Shown one piece after another: positions 43,059 through 50,812 of a DNA stretch of 64,000 nt. The stretch covers positions 1 to 64,000 of the forward strand of contig CAJUFU010000006.1 of the NCBI GenBank assembly GCA_910585555.1, read 5' to 3'. Position numbers and translations under genes: made by a program. Each line of letters opens with the position of its first letter. Position 1 is the first letter of the stretch. The notes beneath the pieces are model-generated. The model searched no databases. It saw nothing but the letters and a program-made list of their open reading frames with translations, and was not told the origin of the DNA. Source of the stretch: an uncultured Lachnospiraceae bacterium (GTDB lineage Bacteria; Bacillota; Clostridia; Lachnospirales; Lachnospiraceae).

Positions 43059-44735
43059 TTGAAGAAAAATGAACAAGGAAAATCAGCTGGCAAGCTGAGG
43101 GTTATCCCATTAGGCGGACTTGAGCAGATTGGGCTTAATATTACTGCCTTTGAGTATGAGGATAGCATTATTGTGGTGGATTGCGGTCTGTCATTCCCGG
43201 AGGACGAGATGTTGGGAATAGACTTGGTAATCCCTGATATTACGTATTTGAAAGATAATGCGGATAAAGTGAAAGGATTTGTCATCACACATGGGCACGA
43301 AGATCATATCGGGGCACTGCCTTATGTGTTGAAGGAATTGAATGTGCCCGTCTATGCTACGAAATTGACCATGGGTATCATAGAGAATAAGCTCACAGAG
43401 CATGAACTCATGGGTACGACCAAGCGGAAGGTCGTTAAATTTGGACAGTCTGTCAATTTAGGACAGTTTCGGGTTGAATTTATTAAGACCAATCACAGTA
43501 TTGTGGATGCGGCGGCGCTGGCCGTCTATTCTCCCGCAGGCGTGGTGGTGCATACGGGAGACTTTAAGGTGGATTATACACCGGTATTTGGTGACGCTAT
43601 CGATCTGCAGCGCTTTGCGGAGATTGGCAGGAAAGGTGTGCTGGCGCTGATGTGCGATTCCACCAATGCGGAACGGCTGGGCTTTACGCCTTCTGAGAGG
43701 ACTGTGGGACATACCTTTGATTCACTCTTTTTAGAGCATAAGGATACACGGATTCTGGTAGCTACCTTTGCATCCAATGTGGACAGGGTGCGGCAGATTA
43801 TCAATACGGCGGATAAGTTTGGCCGCAAAGTGGTGGTGGAAGGCAGGAGCATGATCAATATCATAGATACTGCCTCGAAACTGGGGTATTTACAGATACC
43901 TGACCGGACGCTGATCGACGTGGAGGAGCTTAAGAATTATCCGCCGGAACAGACGGTCATTATCACCACCGGGAGTCAGGGAGAGAGCATGGCGGCGCTT
44001 TCCCGTATGGCAGGCAACAATCATAAGAAGATTTCTATTATGCCTGGTGACACAGTTATCTTTTCATCCCATCCTATACCGGGAAATGAGAAGGCGGTGA
44101 CGAACGTTATCAACGAACTGCAGATGAAAGGTGCGGATGTAATCTTTCAGGATGTGCATGTGTCTGGACATGCCTGTCAGGAGGAAATCAAGCTGATTTA
44201 CTCCCTTGTGAAACCCAGATATGCCATTCCGGTTCATGGGGAATACAAACATAGAAAAGCGCAGGCCAAGATTGCGGCGCAGCTTGGCATCCCGAAGGAA
44301 AATATCTTTATGCTGCAGTCCGGTGATGTGTTGGAGATGGATGACAACAGGGCCGATGTGACGGGCAGGGTGCCTGTGGGCGCGATTCTGGTTGACGGCC
44401 TGGGTGTGGGCGATGTGGGAAATGTGGTACTGCGTGACAGACAGCATCTGGCGGAGGACGGTATTTTGATCGTGGTGCTGGCGCTGGATTCCCACAGCGA
44501 TCAATTGGTCTCTGGCCCGGATATTGTTTCCAGAGGATTTGTTTATGTGAGAGAGTCCGACGAGCTGTTGGACGAGGCAAGACTTCTTGTGGATGACGCT
44601 GTGCAGGGCTGTCTGGACAGGGGTAAGACTGACTGGGGTAAATTAAAGGGAACAATCAAGGATGTGCTCAGTGATTTTGTATGGAAGAAGACCAAGAGGC
44701 GTCCGATGATTCTGCCAATCATCATGGAAGTATAG
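43059..44735 (+). CDS. Ribonuclease J
   Basis: Endo- and 5'-3' exoribonuclease for mRNA decay and rRNA maturation. The 558-residue beta-CASP metallo-lactamase has THGHEDHIGALPYVL (zinc HxHxDH), NHSIVDAAALAV, MCDSTNAERLG, the beta-CASP motif region with SGHACQEEIK and IPVHGEY, and a C-terminal dimer domain. It starts at TTG 43059, eight bases after GGAGGG. Firmicutes often have J1 and J2; the sequence alone does not tell which. Confidence 0.94.
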   Translation: MKKNEQGKSAGKLRVIPLGGLEQIGLNITAFEYEDSIIVVDCGLSFPEDEMLGIDLVIPDITYLKDNADKVKGFVITHGHEDHIGALPYVLKELNVPVYATKLTMGIIENKLTEHELMGTTKRKVVKFGQSVNLGQFRVEFIKTNHSIVDAAALAVYSPAGVVVHTGDFKVDYTPVFGDAIDLQRFAEIGRKGVLALMCDSTNAERLGFTPSERTVGHTFDSLFLEHKDTRILVATFASNVDRVRQIINTADKFGRKVVVEGRSMINIIDTASKLGYLQIPDRTLIDVEELKNYPPEQTVIITTGSQGESMAALSRMAGNNHKKISIMPGDTVIFSSHPIPGNEKAVTNVINELQMKGADVIFQDVHVSGHACQEEIKLIYSLVKPRYAIPVHGEYKHRKAQAKIAAQLGIPKENIFMLQSGDVLEMDDNRADVTGRVPVGAILVDGLGVGDVGNVVLRDRQHLAEDGILIVVLALDSHSDQLVSGPDIVSRGFVYVRESDELLDEARLLVDDAVQGCLDRGKTDWGKLKGTIKDVLSDFVWKKTKRRPMILPIIMEV

Positions 44736-44777
44736 ACACAACCGGTTTGGGGTAAGGTACTTTAAGGAGGAAGCAGC

Positions 44778-45113
44778 ATGTCAGACAGCAAAATTAGAGA
44801 GGCAATCAAACAATTTGCAGATACAATCATGGCGTCAGATATTTATAAAGAGTATCTGTATCAGAGGGAAAAGATTAAAAAGCAGCCGGATTTGTATGAC
44901 AAGGTAAACGAATACCGGCAGCGGAACTTTGAGCTGCAAAACGAGACGGACAGTGAGGAACTGTTTGACCGTATGGAAGCTTTTGAGAAGGAGTATGAAA
45001 AGCTCAGAGAAGACCCTCTGGTAGATGATTTTTTGAGAGCGGAACTGGCTTTCTGCCGACTGATGCAGGAGGTGGATTTACTTCTTGCGCAGGCCATAGA
45101 TTTTGAGTTGTAG
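44778..45113 (+). CDS. YlbF/YmcA-family regulator
   Basis: A 111-residue all-helical protein of the YlbF/YmcA group, which in Bacillus forms the Y-complex that guides RNase Y. Core: ASDIYKEYLYQREKIKKQPD and the C-terminal LRAELAFCRLMQEVD. AAGGAGGAAG precedes the ATG. Its place next to RNase J fits a role in RNA turnover. The Cys residues that bind Fe-S in YlbF are not clearly present. Confidence 0.85.
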   Translation: MSDSKIREAIKQFADTIMASDIYKEYLYQREKIKKQPDLYDKVNEYRQRNFELQNETDSEELFDRMEAFEKEYEKLREDPLVDDFLRAELAFCRLMQEVDLLLAQAIDFEL

Positions 45114-45127
45114 AGATGGGGAATCAT

Positions 45128-45661
45128 ATGAAAATTACAGAAATTATTGGAGGAACGGTTGAGCTTATTATTAAGATAGCCGCGTTCGTCTTTATCGTGA
45201 TGTTTGTATTTAGATCGGCTTCCACAGCCTATGATTACGGGTTTCGAGTATTTGCGGAAGAACCGGTTTCTGAGGGAGAGGGCAGGACGATCAGTATCTA
45301 TGTGGAAGAGAACGTTTCTGTCAAAGAGATTGGACAGATGCTGCAGGAGAAGGGACTGATTCGTGATGCGAACTTGTTTGTGATTCAGGAGCTTTTGTCC
45401 GAAAATCATGATAAGATACAGCCGGGCATCTATGATCTGAATACTTCCATGACCAGTCAGGAAATGCTTGCAGTGATGGCCACAGCCTCGGAGGAAGTGG
45501 AAGAGCTTCCGGGCACCAGAGTGCCCAGCGTGGAGGAGATTACGGGCATTACGGACAATCCCGATGTGGGCGGAGAAGACAGTGACGGGGAAGAAGGCGA
45601 TTCCGGAGAAGAGTCAGAAGGAGAAGAAGGCGGTTCCGGAGAAGAGGAAGCCGGAGAGTAA
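45128..45661 (+). CDS. MltG-related membrane protein without the transglycosylase domain
   Basis: A 177-residue protein. One N-terminal membrane helix (about 12-32) is followed by the LysM-like part of MltG (ISIYVEENVSVKEIGQMLQ, LIRDANLF, IQPGIYDLNTSMTSQEML). Instead of the YceG catalytic domain it ends in about 45 residues of Glu/Gly/Ser repeats. Position before trmR and a U32 protein matches yrrL (mltG)-yrrM-yrrN/O of Bacillus, so it appears to be a reduced MltG. ATG 45128 follows GATGGGGA; an ATG at 45116 is also in frame. Confidence 0.75.
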   Translation: MKITEIIGGTVELIIKIAAFVFIVMFVFRSASTAYDYGFRVFAEEPVSEGEGRTISIYVEENVSVKEIGQMLQEKGLIRDANLFVIQELLSENHDKIQPGIYDLNTSMTSQEMLAVMATASEEVEELPGTRVPSVEEITGITDNPDVGGEDSDGEEGDSGEESEGEEGGSGEEEAGE

Positions 45662-45720
45662 AACGATTAGAAGAAGGAAGCGTGGGGCGGATAAAGCAGC
45701 ACGACAGGAGGAGTATAGCC

Positions 45721-46365
45721 ATGATAACAGACGAGCGTATGAGCGCATTTATTGATTCTCTGGAACCTGGCAATACTCCTTTTTTAGACCAGATAGAGCG
45801 CGAAGCGAAAGAAACCAATGTGCCGATCATACGCACCCAGACCCAGGGGCTTATCAAGTTCCTGTTGGCGGTGCAAAAGCCCATGTCCATTCTGGAAGTG
45901 GGATGTGCCATTGGCTTTTCCGCGTTATTGATGAGTGAGTATGGGCCGGAGGGATGCCGGATTACAACGATAGAGAATTATGAGAAAAGGATTCCCATCG
46001 CCAGAGAGAATTTTAGGCGGGCGGGCAGAGAGGAGCAGATTACACTGCTTGCCGGGGATGCGGCTGATATCTTAAAAGAACTAAAGGGCAGCTATGACTT
46101 TATCTTTATGGATGCGGCGAAGGGACAGTATGTGAATTTTCTGCCGGATGTGGTGAGGCTTTTGCATACAGGCGGTATGCTGCTTTCTGACAATGTACTG
46201 CAGGATGGGGACGTGATCGAGTCAAGATTTGCAGTGACGAGAAGGAACAGGACCATACACAGCAGGATGCGGGAATATTTATATCAGGTTAAACACCATA
46301 CACAGCTGGAGAGCGTGATACTTCCGGTGGGGGACGGTGTGACATTGAGTGTGAAGATAGAGTAA
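45721..46365 (+). CDS. trmR: tRNA 5-hydroxyuridine methyltransferase TrmR-like O-methyltransferase
   Basis: SAM-dependent class I O-methyltransferase of 214 residues (methyltransf_3 family). ILEVGCAIGFSALLM binds SAM, FIFMDAAKGQY and LLSDNVLQDG are the metal-binding/catalytic motifs. With the U32 protein immediately downstream it matches Bacillus yrrM (TrmR), which turns ho5U34 into mo5U34 in tRNA. AGGAGGAG precedes ATG 45721. Catechol-type methyltransferase activity is the alternative if context is ignored. Confidence 0.85.
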   Translation: MITDERMSAFIDSLEPGNTPFLDQIEREAKETNVPIIRTQTQGLIKFLLAVQKPMSILEVGCAIGFSALLMSEYGPEGCRITTIENYEKRIPIARENFRRAGREEQITLLAGDAADILKELKGSYDFIFMDAAKGQYVNFLPDVVRLLHTGGMLLSDNVLQDGDVIESRFAVTRRNRTIHSRMREYLYQVKHHTQLESVILPVGDGVTLSVKIE

Positions 46366-46377
46366 GAGAGGTTTATC

Positions 46378-47667
46378 ATGAGAAAGAAACCCGAATTGCT
46401 GGTGCCGGCCAGTAGTCTTGAGGTATTAAAGACAGCGGTGGTTTTTGGGGCGGACGCGGTCTATATCGGCGGCGAGGCTTTTGGACTGCGGGCCAAGGCC
46501 AAGAATTTTACCATGGAGGAGATGGCGCAGGGCATTGCCTTTGCACATGCAAGGGGTGTGCGTGTACATGTGACGGCCAATATTCTGGCTCATAATGGTG
46601 ATTTGGAGGGGGCCAGAAGATATTTTCAGGAATTAAAAGAATTGGCGCCCGATGCTTTGATCATTGCGGACCCGGGGATGTTTATGCTGGCCAGGGAAAT
46701 CTGTCCGGAAATAGATATTCATATCTCCACACAGGCGAATAATACCAATTATATGACTTATCAATTCTGGTATAATCAAGGGGCGAAGCGTGTGGTCTGT
46801 GCCAGAGAACTTTCTTTGCGGGAAATCAAGGAGATTCGGGAGAACATGCCGGATGAGATGGAGATGGAGAGCTTTATTCATGGTGCCATGTGTATTTCTT
46901 ATTCGGGCAGGTGTCTTCTGAGCAATTACTTTACGGGAAGAGATGCCAACCATGGGGCTTGTACCCATCCCTGCCGCTGGAAATATGCGGTGGTGGAGGA
47001 GACCAGGCCGGGGGAATATCTGCCGGTTTATGAGAATGAGCGGGGTACTTATATTTTTAACTCCAAAGATTTGTGCATGATTGAGCACATCCCGGAGCTT
47101 ATGGATGCGGGAATCGACAGTTTTAAAATAGAGGGCAGGATGAAGACGGCGCTCTATGTGGCGGCTGTGGCCCGTACTTACCGCAGGGCTATCGATGATT
47201 ATCTCATTTCCGAAGAAAAGTACAAGTCCAATATGGATTGGTACAGGGCGGAGATTGCCAAATGCACTTACAGGCAGTTTACTACGGGTTTTTATTTTGG
47301 CAGGCCGGACGAGAATACACAGATTTATAACGAAAGTACCTATGTCAATGAATATACTTATCTGGGGATTGTGGGAAGCTTAACGCCGGCGCCTGATGAG
47401 GGATTTGAAACTGCCAGTGGTGCAGCGGCGCATATGTGCGCCCGTATCGAACAGCGCAATAAATTCTGTGTGGGAGACGAGATTGAGATTATGAAGCCGG
47501 ACGGCACCAACGTTCCGGTTCGTGTACTTGCCATGTATGATGAACAAGGACAGGCTGTGGAGTCCTGTCCCCATTCGAAGCAGGTGATAGATGTGAGACT
47601 GAGTCAGACGCCGGATGTTTATGATATCCTGCGCAGTAAGGCAGAAGATACGAAAGAAAAAGCGTAA
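46378..47667 (+). CDS. U32 family protein, TrhP-like (tRNA ho5U34 formation)
   Basis: A 429-residue member of the peptidase U32 family. It starts ELLVPASSLEVLKTAVVFGADAVY and shows the signature ESFIHGAMCISYSGRCLLS with the conserved cysteines (including HPCRWKYAV) proposed to hold a cofactor. DAGIDSFKIEGRM and a C-terminal beta domain follow. Homologues TrhP/YrrN-YrrO act in prephenate-dependent tRNA U34 hydroxylation rather than proteolysis. Twelve bases after trmR; AGAGAGG precedes the ATG. Confidence 0.88.
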   Translation: MRKKPELLVPASSLEVLKTAVVFGADAVYIGGEAFGLRAKAKNFTMEEMAQGIAFAHARGVRVHVTANILAHNGDLEGARRYFQELKELAPDALIIADPGMFMLAREICPEIDIHISTQANNTNYMTYQFWYNQGAKRVVCARELSLREIKEIRENMPDEMEMESFIHGAMCISYSGRCLLSNYFTGRDANHGACTHPCRWKYAVVEETRPGEYLPVYENERGTYIFNSKDLCMIEHIPELMDAGIDSFKIEGRMKTALYVAAVARTYRRAIDDYLISEEKYKSNMDWYRAEIAKCTYRQFTTGFYFGRPDENTQIYNESTYVNEYTYLGIVGSLTPAPDEGFETASGAAAHMCARIEQRNKFCVGDEIEIMKPDGTNVPVRVLAMYDEQGQAVESCPHSKQVIDVRLSQTPDVYDILRSKAEDTKEKA

Positions 47668-47681
47668 TTTGGGAGAAAATT

Positions 47682-49118
47682 ATGACATACATGTCGTTTT
47701 GGTTCTATGTGTTTGTGCTTATAGCCGCTCTATTATACTATATCATTCCCCTGCAGAGAAGATGGCTGGTCTTGCTGGCAGGCAGTCTTTTCTTTTACTG
47801 GCAGGCAATGGGAACGCCGGTGGGAATGGCGGTGATTCTCATCACCATTGCAGCTGCCTATGGGGCTGGTCTTTTGCTGCATAGGGTGAAAAGAAAGAGC
47901 GTACTTGTAGCAGCAGTCTGCCTGGTGATTCTACCTTGGTTCTGCATCAAAAATGGTAACTATGTTCTGGAAGTTCTACTCCACAAATCTGCGGTCTCAT
48001 GGATTGTCCCTGTGGGCATTTCTTTCTATACGCTGCAGATCATCTCCTATCTGGCAGATATCTATATGGGAAGAATTGAGGCCCAGAGAAATCCCGCCAG
48101 GTTTGCTCTCTATGTGATGTTTTTTCCGCAGATTGTGCAAGGACCTATTCCCCGTTATGACAGGCTGAGCGGACAGCTGTATGGGGGACATCCTTTTTGC
48201 GAGAAAACGGTGGTGGGCGGTTTTTACAGGATTTTATGGGGATTTTTCTTAAAGCTCATGATTGCGGACAGGGCGGCCGTGGTGGTGGATGAAATCTTTG
48301 GACTTCCCTATCAATATGTGGGCTGTTATGTATTCGTTGCAGGTGTTCTATACAGCATACAATTATACGCGGATTTTGCGGCGTGTATTTCCATCTCCAA
48401 GGGGGTGGCCAATCTGTTCGGCATAGAATTGGCGGATAATTTTCACCACCCCTATCTGGCAGTTTCTGTGAAAGATTTCTGGCACAGGTGGCATATGTCC
48501 TTGAGTGAATGGTTGAAAGACTATGTCTATATTCCCTTAGGCGGCAGTCGAAAGGGGCGGGGCAGAACCTTTATCAATCTTATCTTGACATTTGCGGTCA
48601 GCGGTATCTGGCATGGCGCTGGTCAGCGGTTTGTGGTCTGGGGGCTGTTGCACGCGGTATATCAGATTGCAGGACAGCTTACCCAGGGGATACAGAGGAA
48701 GGCGGCAAAGGTTCTAAAGCTTGAGGAAGCTGTGGAAGCCAGGATATGGATACAAAGAATCTGGATGTTTTTGTGTGTGATGACTGCATGGATTATTTTC
48801 CGCGCGGAGAATCTGCGGACAGGATTACAAATGATAGGCAGTATGTTCTGTGTACATAATGTATGGATTTTTACCAATGATGCGTTACTTTCGCTGGGGC
48901 TTGACTGGAAGGAATGGGTGGTACTTTTATCGTCTATCCTGCTCCTTTTTATAGTGAGTCTGAAACAGGAGAAGGGGTTTGCCTTTTCGGAAGCGATTTT
49001 CAGACAGCCTCTCTATATCAGATGGGCTCTGTATCTGGTGGTCATCTTCGGTATCATGACCTATGGAGCTTATGGCATGGGGTATGATTCACAGGCATTT
49101 ATATACGGGGGTTTTTAA
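47682..49118 (+). CDS. MBOAT-family O-acyltransferase (AlgI/DltB type)
   Basis: A 478-residue polytopic membrane enzyme with about ten helices. MBOAT hallmarks include MFFPQIVQGPIPRYDRL, HPYLAVSVKDFWHRWHMSLSEWL and the catalytic His in FAVSGIWHGAGQRFVVWG. It moves an acyl group, usually acetyl, across the membrane for O-acylation of a surface polymer. Start ATG has GGGAG upstream, 14 bases after the U32 gene. The SGNH gene starts three bases after its stop, so the two form a classical MBOAT/SGNH pair. Confidence 0.92.
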   Translation: MTYMSFWFYVFVLIAALLYYIIPLQRRWLVLLAGSLFFYWQAMGTPVGMAVILITIAAAYGAGLLLHRVKRKSVLVAAVCLVILPWFCIKNGNYVLEVLLHKSAVSWIVPVGISFYTLQIISYLADIYMGRIEAQRNPARFALYVMFFPQIVQGPIPRYDRLSGQLYGGHPFCEKTVVGGFYRILWGFFLKLMIADRAAVVVDEIFGLPYQYVGCYVFVAGVLYSIQLYADFAACISISKGVANLFGIELADNFHHPYLAVSVKDFWHRWHMSLSEWLKDYVYIPLGGSRKGRGRTFINLILTFAVSGIWHGAGQRFVVWGLLHAVYQIAGQLTQGIQRKAAKVLKLEEAVEARIWIQRIWMFLCVMTAWIIFRAENLRTGLQMIGSMFCVHNVWIFTNDALLSLGLDWKEWVVLLSSILLLFIVSLKQEKGFAFSEAIFRQPLYIRWALYLVVIFGIMTYGAYGMGYDSQAFIYGGF

Positions 49119-49121
49119 GGG

Positions 49122-50621
49122 ATGAAGAAGAATGTGGGATTTGCCTTACGAGCGGCTGGGTTTTTGGCAGTATTTGCGGTCTGTTTTTGGGTTTATGTCA
49201 GATGGATTACACCCAAGTTTTTTACGGACATAGATTGGCCTACGACTACCACCTATGCCGGTTTTTATGAATTGGAGAAAAACACGGCGGATGTGCTTTT
49301 CTTAGGAAGCAGTCATGGGGTTACATCTTTTCTGCCTCAGGAATTATATAATCAATATGGAATCACCAGTTATAACCTTGGCTGTGAACAGCAGGGCATG
49401 GTGACTTCCTATTATTGGCTGAAAGAAGCCCTTCGCTACCAGTCTCCCAAGGCGGTGGTTCTGGAATGCTATTTCTGTTTTCCCTATATGGTGGATGAAC
49501 CGCTGAACACGGAGGAGAGCTATACCAGAAAAGCCTTTGACTTTATGAAATGGTCCCCTGTCAAGGCGGAGGCAGTCAAAACTGTCTGCGAAGTAGATGC
49601 CAAGCAGGATGTGTGGAGTTATTATTTCCCCAATGTACGCTATCACACCAGATGGGAAAATCTGGACAGGAATGATTATAGATACAAAGAGATGGCGGGC
49701 AAAGCCGGATTGAAAGGTTTTGCACCTCTATATTTCTATTTGGGAGAGCCGGGGGAAGGTTTTGTGCCTCATGACACTGATGAGACGGATGAATGTGCGC
49801 AGATGGCGCCCCTGATGTTAGAATATCTGGACAAGATTAACGATTTGTGTGCCCAGAATGATATCCATTTAATCCTTACGATTACACCGGCCATGGCGGC
49901 GGACCTTACGAAGTGTAATGCGGTACAGGCATATGCGGATGAAAAGGGACTTACTTTTATCAGCTTTAACGAGCAGAATGTTTATCGGCAGATGGATTAT
50001 CAGATGGCGGTGGATAACTGCGATGACGGCCATCCCAATATATGGGGAGCGATGAAAGTAACCAACTATATGGGCGCGGTGCTGCGTGACCAATTCGGCA
50101 TAGAGAGTAATTTACAGCCGCAGTGGGAGAATAGTAAAGAGGATTACGCTTTTATCATGGACCAGTGCAGTTTAGATCATACAGGGGATATCGATGCCTA
50201 TCTGGCAGCTCTAAATCATGAACAATATGCAGTGATTCTCGCATCTAAGGATGAATTTACCACTTCCTTAAGAGAGTCCACGATTGATCTGTTGAGACAG
50301 CTCGGTTTATCTGCGGATTTGGCCGGGCAGGAAGGGTGTAATTATCTTGCGGTTGTCTCGGATGGCAAAGTACTGTTGGAAGAAGTATCGTTTGAGCCGA
50401 TTGCGTATCAGGGAGCGATTCAGGATGGTTATATGCCGCTGTATGCACGCAGCATGAAGGATGAATGGGGCAATGGGCTGGCTTCGGTGATTATTGACGG
50501 GGAGGAATATTCCAAGAACCAGAGCGGATTGAATATCATTGTGTATAATAACCAGACGAGAAAGATTGTGGACAGTGTGTGGTTTGGGACCTATGAGCCG
50601 GAGAATACGATGGGACGCTGA
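49122..50621 (+). CDS. SGNH-hydrolase-like O-acylation protein with C-terminal ILEI/FAM3-like domain (permuted)
   Basis: A 499-residue protein with one N-terminal membrane helix (about 9-29). An extracellular SGNH domain follows: block I LGSSHG with Ser64, NLGCEQQG (block II/III region), and DDGHPN with Asp301 and His304 as the catalytic pair. It likely completes acyl transfer to a surface glycan with the MBOAT partner. Residues about 355-499 add an ILEI-like module: DAYLAALNHEQYAVILASKD, SLRESTIDLLRQLG, LAVVSDGK, then ASVIIDGEEYS and SGLNIIVYNNQTRKIVDS with FGTYEP. The two halves are in the reverse of the order I know from FAM3 and POMGNT1. Domain call is by pattern only. Confidence 0.75.
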   Translation: MKKNVGFALRAAGFLAVFAVCFWVYVRWITPKFFTDIDWPTTTTYAGFYELEKNTADVLFLGSSHGVTSFLPQELYNQYGITSYNLGCEQQGMVTSYYWLKEALRYQSPKAVVLECYFCFPYMVDEPLNTEESYTRKAFDFMKWSPVKAEAVKTVCEVDAKQDVWSYYFPNVRYHTRWENLDRNDYRYKEMAGKAGLKGFAPLYFYLGEPGEGFVPHDTDETDECAQMAPLMLEYLDKINDLCAQNDIHLILTITPAMAADLTKCNAVQAYADEKGLTFISFNEQNVYRQMDYQMAVDNCDDGHPNIWGAMKVTNYMGAVLRDQFGIESNLQPQWENSKEDYAFIMDQCSLDHTGDIDAYLAALNHEQYAVILASKDEFTTSLRESTIDLLRQLGLSADLAGQEGCNYLAVVSDGKVLLEEVSFEPIAYQGAIQDGYMPLYARSMKDEWGNGLASVIIDGEEYSKNQSGLNIIVYNNQTRKIVDSVWFGTYEPENTMGR

Positions 50622-50695
50622 TTGTGTAATTTAGACAACAGATGCGGTTTGGAGTTCTTTTTTTGTATAAAATAGACGAAAATATAAATTGGGTA

Positions 50696-50724
50696 TTGCA
50701 AATGAAAAAGATATAGAGTATCTT
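50696..50724 (+). promoter_or_regulatory. Candidate glnN promoter
   Basis: TTGCAA (50696-50701), 17-bp spacer, TATCTT (50719-50724). Moderate match; would give an approximately 80-base leader containing the terminator hairpin. Confidence 0.4.
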
Positions 50725-50760
50725 TATAAAGAAAGTTGTATACAGGTATCCAGAACAATG

Positions 50761-50796
50761 ATGTTCCAAAAAGGTTTATTTTTGGAACATTTTTTT
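50761..50796 (+). terminator. Leader terminator/attenuator of glnN
   Basis: ATGTTCCAAAAA (50761-50772) pairs perfectly with TTTTTGGAACAT (50779-50790), followed by six T. The ribosome site of glnN begins only about five bases later. A competing smaller hairpin, GAACA/TGTTC (50753-50766), uses the 5' arm. Confidence 0.8.
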
Positions 50797-50812
50797 ATGA
50801 GGAGGAGAAAAA

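Noticed and set aside
45128..45661. Annotation as an active endolytic transglycosylase MltG
   Set aside because: The catalytic YceG domain is absent; only the anchor and LysM-like part remain.
50701..50796. Canonical ANTAR double-hairpin target in the glnN leader
   Set aside because: Hairpins exist (AAAGATA/TATCTTT and the terminator), but the paired hexanucleotide loops with the expected A and G positions are not seen.
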